Shown one piece after another: positions 56,747 through 64,000 of a stretch of 64,000 nucleotides of DNA (position 1 is its first letter; each line of letters opens with the position of its first letter). The DNA is from Paenibacillus sp. PvR098 (GTDB taxonomy: Bacteria > Bacillota > Bacilli > Paenibacillales > NBRC-103111), in contig NZ_JAFIBU010000001.1 in assembly GCF_017833255.1 (NCBI RefSeq), forward strand, positions 1,364,001 through 1,428,000, given 5' to 3'. The translations under genes and the position numbers were made by a program. Under the pieces are notes generated by a model. That model ran no database searches and was not told where the DNA came from. It saw only the letters and a list, made by a program, of their open reading frames with translations.

Positions 56747-56998
56747 TTACTTGGCTTGCGGTGGTTCTAACGTTCCCGTGCCTCCCGCGCCATCTTTCGT
56801 ATCCGGTATTGTGCTCGGAGAGCCTGTGCCTGAGTCAATATTGCCGGAATCAGGTGTCGGTGCAGGGGTCATCGTTCCTGAACTATCTGACGGCGTCGTT
56901 CCGGTAGGCGCATCTCCCGCTCCTCCTTCACCCGAGCAGCCGGAGAGTACCCCTAAAATCAACATTCCACCTAATACACTTACAAACCATCGTCTCAT
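56747..56998 (-). CDS. Small lipoprotein, low-complexity
   Basis: The 83 residues have a lipoprotein signal peptide (MRRWFVSVLGGMLILGVLSGC) and then only a Gly/Thr/Ser/Pro-rich, acidic tail with no folded domain visible. It is probably anchored on the outer face of the membrane. The start at 56998 is preferred because AAAGGAG lies at a better distance than for the ATG at 57004. It lies upstream of the two-component operon in the same direction, but a terminator-like hairpin separates them. Confidence 0.7.
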   Translation of the reverse strand: MRRWFVSVLGGMLILGVLSGCSGEGGAGDAPTGTTPSDSSGTMTPAPTPDSGNIDSGTGSPSTIPDTKDGAGGTGTLEPPQAK

Positions 56999-57004
56999 GC
57001 TCAT

Positions 57005-57412
57005 GCTCCTTTCCAGATTCGGTTATCGCCTTACATGGTTTAATATAAAATAAAAACATGTTCAAACTGTTTTGAAATCTGGACCGGAAGTTTAAATAAG
57101 TATGATCAAACGGTGAACGTTTCGTTCTAACGACAAAAAACCCCTCGAATTTACGGGGATGTGTCGAACTATATGGAAGCGACAATTGAGCGATGTGCCC
57201 GAGAGGCAGCCGGCTCCGCCGTCCCTGTTAGGATGCGCAAACGCCAAAGGAGATTCAGAAGACATGAGGTATGGCATTAGTACATATTCTGAATCACAAC
57301 GACATTGACATGGAAGGTGATTGCCGTGAACAGTTCCAAAGACTTCATGCAAAACCAATTAAAAAAATGGAAGAGCGCCGCAGCTGGACTCATTTCATCG
57401 GAGGGGGAAGTC
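57005..57412. other. Gene-poor interval
   Basis: No supported gene between the divergent lipoprotein and antitoxin-like genes. The frame of the antitoxin-like gene is open further upstream (possible starts at 57305 and 57326) but lacks the strong ribosome-binding site seen at 57400. Confidence 0.35.
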
Positions 57413-57667
57413 ATGGAAACGCATGCCATTGAACTGGAGCCCGAATATTATGAGAAATGCCGACAGATGGCCGAAGCTCAGAACACAACCGTATCCGCTG
57501 TAGTCCATTATATGATTGAGCAATATTTTGCCGTTGGCTCGCACAAGTCATTATACCAAGCCACTGCAGAACAAAAGGACAAAAACCCACTGCTGCAGCT
57601 TGACGCACTGACCAAACGCAAAGAAACGTTTACCCAGGAGGAGGCACAGGAATATGATCTTACATAA
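57413..57667 (+). CDS. Ribbon-helix-helix-like antitoxin (VapB-type) of a PIN pair
   Basis: The 84 residues begin METHAIELEPEYYEKCRQMAEAQNTTVSAVVHYMIEQYF, the strand-helix-helix pattern of ribbon-helix-helix DNA-binding antitoxins. A charged, toxin-binding tail follows (LTKRKETFTQEEAQEYDL). A strong GGAGGGGG five bases before ATG 57413 supports this start. It overlaps the PIN gene by 14 bases. It would repress its operon and mask the PIN protein. Confidence 0.65.
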   Translation: METHAIELEPEYYEKCRQMAEAQNTTVSAVVHYMIEQYFAVGSHKSLYQATAEQKDKNPLLQLDALTKRKETFTQEEAQEYDLT

Positions 57668-58121
57668 CGATGGGAACCTTCAGCAAGACATCTTTTTGGA
57701 GCAGTCCGCCCTTATGGCATTTATGAATCCGGAGGACCCATACTATTTGAAGGCGCGTACAATTTTTTTCGATATGCACGATCTGGATCGGCGTATGGCT
57801 ACGACCAACTATGTTATCTTTGAGACGCATCAATGGTTGCGAAACCATTTTGATTACGCAGACGCACAATTTTTCTTGAATACTATCGACAAAGCCGTTC
57901 AACAGGGCGTGCTGAGCGTCATTCCCGGAAGCCCGGAACTAGAGCAGGAATCGAAGCGGCTCATCCTTGATTTTCCGAAATCCCAGTTCTCGTTGAATGA
58001 AGCAATGACCGCTGTTGTGATGCTATCTTACCAATTGAAACGAATTTTCACGTTTAATCCAAACTACTCCTTCCTCCCCATGCTTGACCGTGAAATCAGG
58101 GTACTCCCTAGCATGTGGTAA
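57654..58121 (+). CDS. PIN-domain protein (VapC-like) with altered active-site residues
   Basis: The 155 residues follow the PIN order. The first acid position reads IFLEQSALMAFMN (Glu where Asp is usual). ATTNYVIFETHQWL gives the conserved Glu, SQFSLNEAMTAVVM has Glu where Asp is usual, and IFTFNPNYSFL has Asn where Asp is usual. VapC toxins are Mg2+-dependent RNases; with Asp exchanged at three of four places, activity may be weak or absent. It directly overlaps the antitoxin-like gene. A possible terminator lies at 58270-58320. Confidence 0.7.
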   Translation: MILHNDGNLQQDIFLEQSALMAFMNPEDPYYLKARTIFFDMHDLDRRMATTNYVIFETHQWLRNHFDYADAQFFLNTIDKAVQQGVLSVIPGSPELEQESKRLILDFPKSQFSLNEAMTAVVMLSYQLKRIFTFNPNYSFLPMLDREIRVLPSMW

Positions 58122-58758
58122 TGGGTTATAGGCCTCCGGCGCGCGCTCTGTGAATGCCGGAGCGATCCTCAGCCTACACGGAACGGTTAGTCTATTCCAA
58201 ATTACATTTACTCGATTTACATACCAAGGACAGTGTGGCATATTATAACCATATCACGGTTGTAAAGTACACGCCGCTTTTCTAGTTTCGCTTATGCGAG
58301 CCGGAAGAGCGGCTTTATTTATTTCAAGGGAGGATGAGAATGGTTGAGTTTCGAGGCGGCTACAAAGTAAAGTAAAGGACATAATGTTGAATAACACTTT
58401 GTTGATGCTTGTATAACTTATCCGGAACTGAAAGTAATAAATAAAGATTTTAATTAAAAATCAGGAAGAATGATAATTTCCACTGACTATCTTTGGACAT
58501 GGAGTGAATATGAAAAAGCTTACACATGATGAAGTGAACCGATATAAGGTGAAAAAAGTTTAGACATTGCTGCGGTTGCCATCTTGCTTTTCATAAGCAG
58601 TTTGGATACAAAGGAAACAATAAAGAACAGCTAATCTCCTTTATACAACATAAAGACTCTTTAACGGGTCCATCGAAACTCTACGCAGATAATTTAGCGT
58701 GTCTCTATTAAATATCAAATTCCGCTTTTATTATTGCAACCAACTTTTGACCACAGCA
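58122..58758. other. Gene-poor interval
   Basis: GCCGCT and AGCGGC near 58275-58312, with TTTATTT behind, may terminate the PIN operon. An ATG after GGAGTGAAT at 58510 opens only 17 codons (MKKLTHDEVNRYKVKKV). The rest is AT-rich, with no recognisable gene. Confidence 0.4.
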
Positions 58759-58792
58759 AAAAGACCGCGCCCCCTAAGGAGACGCGGTCTTA
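58759..58792 (-). terminator. Terminator of the ABC transporter operon
   Basis: On the minus strand AAGACCGCG and CGCGGTCTT form a nine-base stem, followed by TTTTGC. It lies just behind the stop of the ATP-binding protein gene. Confidence 0.85.
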
Positions 58793-58794
58793 AC

Positions 58795-59589
58795 TTAACC
58801 CAATACTACGCGATCATCGGCGAACTTCTCGCCGCGGATGCGCTCAAATTGATGCAGCAGCCCTTCTACAGTGAGACCCCGCTTCTCTTGCTCAGGCACA
58901 TCCAAGATGATGCGACCCTTGTCCATCATAATCAACCGGTTGCCAAGACGGATGGCCTGCTCCATATTGTGCGTGACCATTAAGGTCGTCAGCTTCAGCT
59001 CCGAGACGATCTTCTCGGTCAGCTTTGTGATGAGCTCGGCCCTGGACGGGTCCAAGGCAGCCGTGTGCTCGTCTAGCAGCAGAATGCGCGGCTCAGTGAA
59101 CGTCGCCATAAGCAGACTTAGAGCCTGACGCTCACCTCCGGACAGAAGCCCGACCTTCGCGCTCAGCCGACCCTCCAGGCCAATGCCGAGACGACTCAGC
59201 TGCTCGACGAACATCTTCCTCTTCTTGCCGTTCACACCGATTGCGAGGCCTCTGCGCTTGCTGCGCGAATAAGCCATCGCAAGGTTCTCTTCAATCGTCA
59301 TCGTCGGAGCAGTACCCGCCATAGGATCCTGAAACACGCGGCCGATCCATTCCGTGCGGCGATGCTCCGGCAAGGACTCTACCTGCTTCCCGGCAATCCA
59401 TACCTTACCCAAATCAGGGGTCATCACGCCGGAGATAATATTCATCAGCGTTGATTTACCGGCTCCGTTACTTCCAATGACGGTAACGAAATCCCCCTCT
59501 TTTAAGTGCAGACCAATATGAGAAAGAGCGACCTTCTCATCCGGAGTCCCCGGATTGAACAGCTTGGACACATCTTCGATCTTCAGCAT
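58795..59589 (-). CDS. ABC transporter ATP-binding protein
   Basis: The 264 residues contain Walker A (GSNGAGKSTLMNII), the signature LLSGGERQALSLLMA, Walker B (RILLLDEHTAALD, with His in place of the more common Pro) and the switch histidine (MVTHNMEQA). The type belongs to the ABC_sub_bind (TrpXYZ-like) systems, energising the adjacent permease. The start shares one base with the permease stop (TGATG), so translation is coupled. Confidence 0.9.
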   Translation of the reverse strand: MLKIEDVSKLFNPGTPDEKVALSHIGLHLKEGDFVTVIGSNGAGKSTLMNIISGVMTPDLGKVWIAGKQVESLPEHRRTEWIGRVFQDPMAGTAPTMTIEENLAMAYSRSKRRGLAIGVNGKKRKMFVEQLSRLGIGLEGRLSAKVGLLSGGERQALSLLMATFTEPRILLLDEHTAALDPSRAELITKLTEKIVSELKLTTLMVTHNMEQAIRLGNRLIMMDKGRIILDVPEQEKRGLTVEGLLHQFERIRGEKFADDRVVLG

Positions 59590-60503
59590 CAGATGCCACC
59601 TCCCCGCGCAGCATCGGTAGGACCGGCTTGCTCGAGCTCCGCCGCTCTTTTGCGGATAAGCGCCTTCTGGCGCATCGTCCCGCGTACCATCGGCAGCGTC
59701 AACGCCACGATGACGATCAAAGCGGTCATCAGCTTCATGTCCGTTGCCTCCAGGCCGACGCGGAGCGCCAGAGCCACGATCAGGCGATAGACAATCGCTC
59801 CAATCAAGACCGCAAGCGTCGCGCGAACCACGGTGCGTGCGCCAAACAGCGCTTCACCAATAATAACGGAGGCTAGACCGATGACGATCATCCCCACGCC
59901 CATTGTAATTTCGGCAAAAGCCGAGTATTGTGCAATTAAAGCGCCTGACAGTGCTACAAGTCCGTTGGATAAGCTGACTCCCGTGATAATCGTGTTATCA
60001 GTGTTGACGCCGAAGCTTCGGATCATACGCGGATTGTCGCCAGTAGCCCGAAGGGCCAAGCCGAGATCCGTACGCAAAAACCAATCGAGTGCGAATTTGA
60101 TAAGCAGCACGATAATCGGCATCACCAACAGCATATTCACATTCGTGACCAGCGTATCGGTCCCAAGAAGAGAAATATTAGCCTTACCCATAATCCGGAG
60201 ATTGATGGAATATAGTGCGATCATCATCAAAATCCCGGCAAGAAGGGCGTTCACCTTCCCTTTCGTATGCAGAATGCCTGTACAAGCGCCCGCAATCAAA
60301 CCGCCGATAAATGCCGCTATCGTAGCGATAATAGGCGATGTGCCTCCTGCAATCATCACAGCAGCGATGGCCCCGCCTGTCGTAAAGCTCCCGTCCACGG
60401 TCAAGTCAGGAAAATTCAAAATTCGAAACGTAATATAAACCCCCAGAGCCATAATGGCATACAGCATGCCTGACTCCAGAGATCCTGTTAATGCATAAAG
60501 CAT
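59589..60503 (-). CDS. ABC transporter permease
   Basis: The 304-residue membrane protein has about eight to nine helices and the branched-chain-amino-acid/ribose-type permease pattern (LESGMLYAIMALGVYITFRILNFPDLTVDGSFTTGGA, TGDNPRMIRSFGVNTDNTIITGV). It fits the permease of putative tryptophan or tyrosine uptake systems. The start at 60503 follows AGGGGG by eight bases; the open frame extends to 60542. It is co-transcribed with its neighbours. Confidence 0.88.
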   Translation of the reverse strand: MLYALTGSLESGMLYAIMALGVYITFRILNFPDLTVDGSFTTGGAIAAVMIAGGTSPIIATIAAFIGGLIAGACTGILHTKGKVNALLAGILMMIALYSINLRIMGKANISLLGTDTLVTNVNMLLVMPIIVLLIKFALDWFLRTDLGLALRATGDNPRMIRSFGVNTDNTIITGVSLSNGLVALSGALIAQYSAFAEITMGVGMIVIGLASVIIGEALFGARTVVRATLAVLIGAIVYRLIVALALRVGLEATDMKLMTALIVIVALTLPMVRGTMRQKALIRKRAAELEQAGPTDAARGGGI

Positions 60504-60571
60504 CGGTCCATCCCCCTGTAAAGAATAAAGAGTGACCCCCAAATGAATGAAAGGTCACCCGGTACTCAAAA

Positions 60572-61624
60572 TTATTTTGCCGAACCGTTAATCAAGTTTT
60601 CCTTGTTCTGCATTTTGCTTTTCATAGAATCAGTAATTTCTACGCCCTGCGCCTTGGCTGCATCAGCATTAATGATCAGATCCAGCTTATCCGGATAGGT
60701 TACTGTCATATCCTCCGGCTTCGTTCCGTTTTTAAGGATCTCCACAGCCATTTTACCGGCTTGGTAGCCGTGGTCGTAATACTTAAAGCCGTAAGTGGCG
60801 ATAGCGCCCTTTTCCACCGTATCCCGATCACTGGAGAAGAATGGGATTTTCTTATCGTTCGCTATTTTAATGATCGTTTCGACCGCGCTAACTACCGTGT
60901 TATCCAGTGTGATGTAGAACGCGTCGACGCGGCCTGCGAGCGATTCTGCCGCCTGCTTTACTTCCGAGCTGTTGGCAACGGCTGCTTTAACAATCTTTAT
61001 GTTGTGCTTCGCAAGAGCTGCTTCGGCCGTTTGCAGCATGAATGCGGAATTAGGCTCTCCCTCATTGACAACGATTCCGATGGTTTTCACATTCGGAAAC
61101 TCGGCTGCGATAAAATCCATCAGCATCGGTATAGCGTCCGGGTGTGTATCAGCCGCCCCGGTCACGTTAGCGCCCGGCTTGTCCAAACTAGCCACCAGCT
61201 TGGCGCTGACAGGATCAGTAACCGCAGCAAACAAGACCGGCGCATCCTTCACGTTCTGCACCACCGCTTGTGCGGACTGAGTTGCGATAGCGACCACGAG
61301 ATCTTTCTTATCCGCCGCAAATTTTTGAGCAATGGTCAAATTCGTTGTGGCATCACCTTGAGCATTCTGATAGTCCACTTGGAGATTATCTTTGTCTGTG
61401 AATCCGCCGTCCTTCAGCGCTGCTAGGAATCCTTCGCGCGTTGCGTTAAGAGAAGGATGCTCGACAATTTGGGATATGCCGATTTTAACCACTTCTTTGT
61501 CTTGTGGATTGGAGGCGTTACCTCCGGTGTCTCCAGCAGGCGCAGGGTTTGTCCCGCAACCCGCTGCCGCCAGAACGAGCGGCACAGCTAAAAGCAAGGA
61601 TAAAAGTTTAGTTGGTGTTTTCAA
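60572..61624 (-). CDS. ABC transporter substrate-binding lipoprotein (TrpX-like)
   Basis: The 350 residues begin with a lipoprotein signal peptide (lipobox AAAGC, about 19-23) and have the periplasmic-binding-protein type I fold of the ABC_sub_bind family (VVKIGISQIVEHPSLNATREGFLAAL, VLFAAVTDPVSAKLVASLDKPGANVTG, TIGIVVNEGEPNS). Related systems in streptococci import tryptophan. No T-box is seen upstream here, so the ligand is open. The start is TTG after AGGAGG. Confidence 0.88.
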   Translation of the reverse strand: MKTPTKLLSLLLAVPLVLAAAGCGTNPAPAGDTGGNASNPQDKEVVKIGISQIVEHPSLNATREGFLAALKDGGFTDKDNLQVDYQNAQGDATTNLTIAQKFAADKKDLVVAIATQSAQAVVQNVKDAPVLFAAVTDPVSAKLVASLDKPGANVTGAADTHPDAIPMLMDFIAAEFPNVKTIGIVVNEGEPNSAFMLQTAEAALAKHNIKIVKAAVANSSEVKQAAESLAGRVDAFYITLDNTVVSAVETIIKIANDKKIPFFSSDRDTVEKGAIATYGFKYYDHGYQAGKMAVEILKNGTKPEDMTVTYPDKLDLIINADAAKAQGVEITDSMKSKMQNKENLINGSAK

Positions 61625-61844
61625 TGAAATTAGGCCTCCTAATTTAACGTCATAATGCTTTAACGCGATAATGTATAATTTTATTACGACTGTCCCTATC
61701 CCGTCAATGCACTTTTAAACCTTATTTCAGCTCAAAGCTTGGATACTATCAGTATACTGGATTAAACTGCCCTGAACTATAGTATTTTTTTCCATTATAC
61801 TTCTTGGAGATCCGTTCTGCCGATAGCGGCAAAGAGTACAGCAT

Positions 61845-63068
61845 TCACGCAGATAAAAACGGAATGATCGCTCCCATCAACGCACCGACGACTACAACGT
61901 ACCAAGCCGGAACCTTCCAGAAAACCAGCATACCGAACAGCACCGCCACGAAAGCAAAATCTACCGGGCGGAGCACAGCGGTAGTCCATATGGGATCGTA
62001 CAGCGCCGCAAGCAAAATACCGACAACCGCAGCGTTCATACCCGTTAAAGCGCCCTGCATACGAGGATGTGCACGTAAAGCATTCCAGAACGGAAGCGCA
62101 CCGATGATTAGAAGGAAGGCAGGCAAGAAAATGGCGATCGTCGCCGTTATGGCGCCCGCCAAGCCTCCTGCCATTGTGCCCACATATGAGGCAAACGTGA
62201 ACATGGGACCCGGAATCGCTTGTGCAGCCCCGTATCCGGCGAGAAAATCCTCCTTGCTGATCCAGCCAAGAGGCACCATTTCACGCTCCAACAGAGGCAG
62301 AACGACGTGACCACCGCCAAACACCAGCGAGCCAGCTCTGTAAAAGCTGTCGAACATCGCTACCCCTACATTGTCGGTGAGCTGCCGCAAGATGGGCAGA
62401 CCCAGCAGCAGTACAGCAAAGAGAATCAAGAAAACAGCTCCCGAAGTTCGGCTGACCGGGATCTGCATCCGATCCGGCTCGACAGCATTACCGCGGCGGT
62501 ACCACCATGCGCCGAGAAGGGCTGCAGCGGCGATCAGCAGCACTTGTGTAAGGGCAGTCTGCCAAAGCAGCGTGACAGCGGCCGTCAAGATAGCCACGCT
62601 TGCTCGCGCACGATCCGGTGCCAGCTGGCGGCCCATGCCCAGCACCGCCTGCGCCACGACAGCTACAGCCACCAGCTTCAGACCGTGAATCCAGCCAGCC
62701 CCGCTAAGACCGAAGCCCTGCAGCGCATAAGCGAACACAACGAGAGCAAGCACAGACGGAAGTGTAAATCCGAGCCACGCGATCAAGCCTCCAAGCAGCC
62801 CGCCGCGAATCACGCCGATGCCGATGCCGACCTGACTACTGGCAGGCCCAGGAAGAAACTGGCTGAGCGCTACCAGATCAGCATAGGCTCGTTCATCCAT
62901 CCACTTCCGGCGATTAACGTATTCGTCCCGAAAGTAACCGAGATGCGCAATTGGCCCTCCGAAGGAAGTGACTCCCAGCTTGACGGATACTCTCAAAATT
63001 TCCATCAGAGCAGCAGCCTTGGACTTGGGGGCTTCAACTATTTCATTCGTACTAGCAGATGATGACAT
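61845..63068 (-). CDS. chrA: Chromate transporter (ChrA, long-chain type)
   Basis: The 407-residue protein consists of two homologous CHR domains with about ten to twelve membrane helices. The first half has KLGVTSFGGPIAHLGYFRDEYV, DLVALSQFLPGPASSQVGIGIG and the second half SLVFGGGHVVLPLLEREMV and YGAAQAIPGPMFTFASYVG. ChrA exports chromate driven by the proton gradient. The start at 63068 follows AAAGGGAGAG by nine bases. No chrB regulator is adjacent. Confidence 0.92.
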   Translation of the reverse strand: MSSSASTNEIVEAPKSKAAALMEILRVSVKLGVTSFGGPIAHLGYFRDEYVNRRKWMDERAYADLVALSQFLPGPASSQVGIGIGVIRGGLLGGLIAWLGFTLPSVLALVVFAYALQGFGLSGAGWIHGLKLVAVAVVAQAVLGMGRQLAPDRARASVAILTAAVTLLWQTALTQVLLIAAAALLGAWWYRRGNAVEPDRMQIPVSRTSGAVFLILFAVLLLGLPILRQLTDNVGVAMFDSFYRAGSLVFGGGHVVLPLLEREMVPLGWISKEDFLAGYGAAQAIPGPMFTFASYVGTMAGGLAGAITATIAIFLPAFLLIIGALPFWNALRAHPRMQGALTGMNAAVVGILLAALYDPIWTTAVLRPVDFAFVAVLFGMLVFWKVPAWYVVVVGALMGAIIPFLSA

Positions 63069-63194
63069 ACAATAAAACTCTCCCTTTGAGCTTGTTGGTC
63101 GTAAATCGTTCACTTCCATCAAAGCAAACGGTACTAAGATGGCATGTTAAATGCTCATATTTCGGTTTCCGTACCTAACGCTTTATTCAACACT

Positions 63195-64000
63195 CTAAGC
63201 CGATTCGATGAGCGAATCGTGCAATATTCTCGTCTCCGACAGCTCCGCTTCCGCCCTGAGCTTGGCATTCTCCAGCTCTCTAAGTATGCTCATGACCTCC
63301 GCAAGCTTAGATTCTACCTGCGCTAGGGTCTCCTTAATTCGGCCCTGAACGAGCCAGTCTGCGATTAATCCATCAAAGAAATAATCCGAAAACTTGAGGA
63401 AATCGCCTATATCCATATGGATGGATATGGACATCCGTATGTCCTTCAGTTCGTGCTCGAATCGGCGCAGGCTGCTTTGCGAGCGGCGGATGCTGTCCAT
63501 CGCTTCATCCATTCGGCTGTGCTTTATATGCGTAGAGAGGAATCCGCCGCCCAGCATATCATATGTCCCCCAGCCGTGTGCAGATTGCAGCAGCCCATCT
63601 GCACGTTCCAAATTAGCCGACACCGACTGACCTTCCCGCAGCGCCTCAGCCAATTCTTTCACTTGTAGAATAAGGTCTGCTTCCCGCTCCTCCAACTCAT
63701 CGAGCCGTATGCTTTTATCCGAACCCGATTGTTGAATCAAACGTTTTTTTTCCTTTAGAATTTCTTGAATTTCCAATTCCCAATATTTCGTTTCTTGAAG
63801 CTTCGCTTCAAATTCTGCAATCTCCCCTTGGAGCTCCTCGGCCGCCCTTACCGCTTCTTCATGCTTTAGCTTCGCTTCAAGCACTTCCCGCTCTTCGACT
63901 TCCAGCATAGCTTCCTTCTTCTGCAGGAGTGAATAGAGCAACGCCGTAAAGGATAAGCCGGATAACCGAGCTACGTCCCGTTCCTCTTTGGCTAATTGTT
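63195..64000 (-). CDS. Coiled-coil protein, 5'-partial at window edge
   Basis: The open frame runs off the right end of the window without a start, giving at least 268 residues. The N-terminal visible part is a long charged coiled coil (KKEAMLEVEEREVLEAKLKHEEAVRAAEEL and following). Then come GWGTYDMLGGGFLSTHIKHSRMDEAMDSIRRSQSSL and a second helical part ending HDSLIES. It looks like a stand-alone filamentous cytoplasmic protein; no family name can be given. No neighbour on the left is related. Confidence 0.75.
   Translation of the reverse strand, partial: QLAKEERDVARLSGLSFTALLYSLLQKKEAMLEVEEREVLEAKLKHEEAVRAAEELQGEIAEFEAKLQETKYWELEIQEILKEKKRLIQQSGSDKSIRLDELEEREADLILQVKELAEALREGQSVSANLERADGLLQSAHGWGTYDMLGGGFLSTHIKHSRMDEAMDSIRRSQSSLRRFEHELKDIRMSISIHMDIGDFLKFSDYFFDGLIADWLVQGRIKETLAQVESKLAEVMSILRELENAKLRAEAELSETRILHDSLIESA

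Noticed and set aside
58510-58563. Tiny open frame MKKLTHDEVNRYKVKKV after GGAGTGAAT
   Set aside because: Only 17 codons, with no structure or family; not enough to claim a gene.

Overview
The window looks like chromosomal DNA of a spore-forming, motile, low-to-mid GC Bacillota of the Paenibacillaceae type. Spore genes support this: splB, a YjcZ-type small protein, an Sda-like kinase inhibitor and a DUF3231 protein. So does the Bacillus-like block efp - pepP(yqhT) - aroQ(yqhS) - yqhR - yqhQ - yqhP-like - yqhO(patatin) - mntR, together with TPP, manganese (yybP-ykoY), c-di-GMP-I and T-box RNA elements. No rRNA or tRNA gene and no CRISPR array was seen. The genus is an inference.

Layout. 1-9.9 kb is ordinary chromosome: DUF441 protein, aspartate kinase, DUF2164 protein, FAD monooxygenase, YjcZ-type protein, MFS transporter, riboswitch-controlled thiC, and a TPP-dependent enzyme with its GntR regulator. 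10-26.6 kb is an accessory zone with many broken genes: a YdeI-family gene with two in-frame TAG codons, remnants of IS3 and IS110 elements, and several unrecognised membrane proteins. Its centre (17.3-24.3 kb) holds a soluble chemoreceptor-like protein, an orphan flgB behind a Mn2+ riboswitch, a receiver-like protein behind a c-di-GMP riboswitch, a GGDEF-domain remnant, an Sda-like protein with an apparent ATT start, and four copies or remnants of one unrecognised small gene, three of them next to the same palindrome.

26.8-33.2 kb carries a SWIM/SNF2 helicase, an SRPBCC protein and a full-length chemoreceptor. 33.7-39.7 kb is the most unusual part. A broken IS256-type element is followed by genes (two RelE/ParE-type toxin-antitoxin pairs, one of them frameshifted, and two small membrane proteins) separated by long structured repeats, all in the same orientation. 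A fifth copy lies upstream at 30.4 kb. A broken tyrosine recombinase with a HARP-like N-terminal segment lies just beyond. This resembles a cassette array in layout, although the repeat ends do not match the classical attC core.

39.8-64 kb is mostly core genome: the efp/yqh block, mntR, splB, a zinc uptake operon (znuA-znuC-znuB, then ccdA) with a Zur-box-like site, metG with a methionine T-box leader, yidD, a response regulator - histidine kinase - MreB-like overlapping operon, a VapBC-like pair with an altered PIN active site, a three-gene ABC transporter, a chromate transporter and a partial coiled-coil gene at the right edge.

The accessory parts share themes of motility and second-messenger signalling and of mobile or toxin-antitoxin DNA. 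Many genes there are decayed, so several of the interesting arrangements may be relics rather than working systems.
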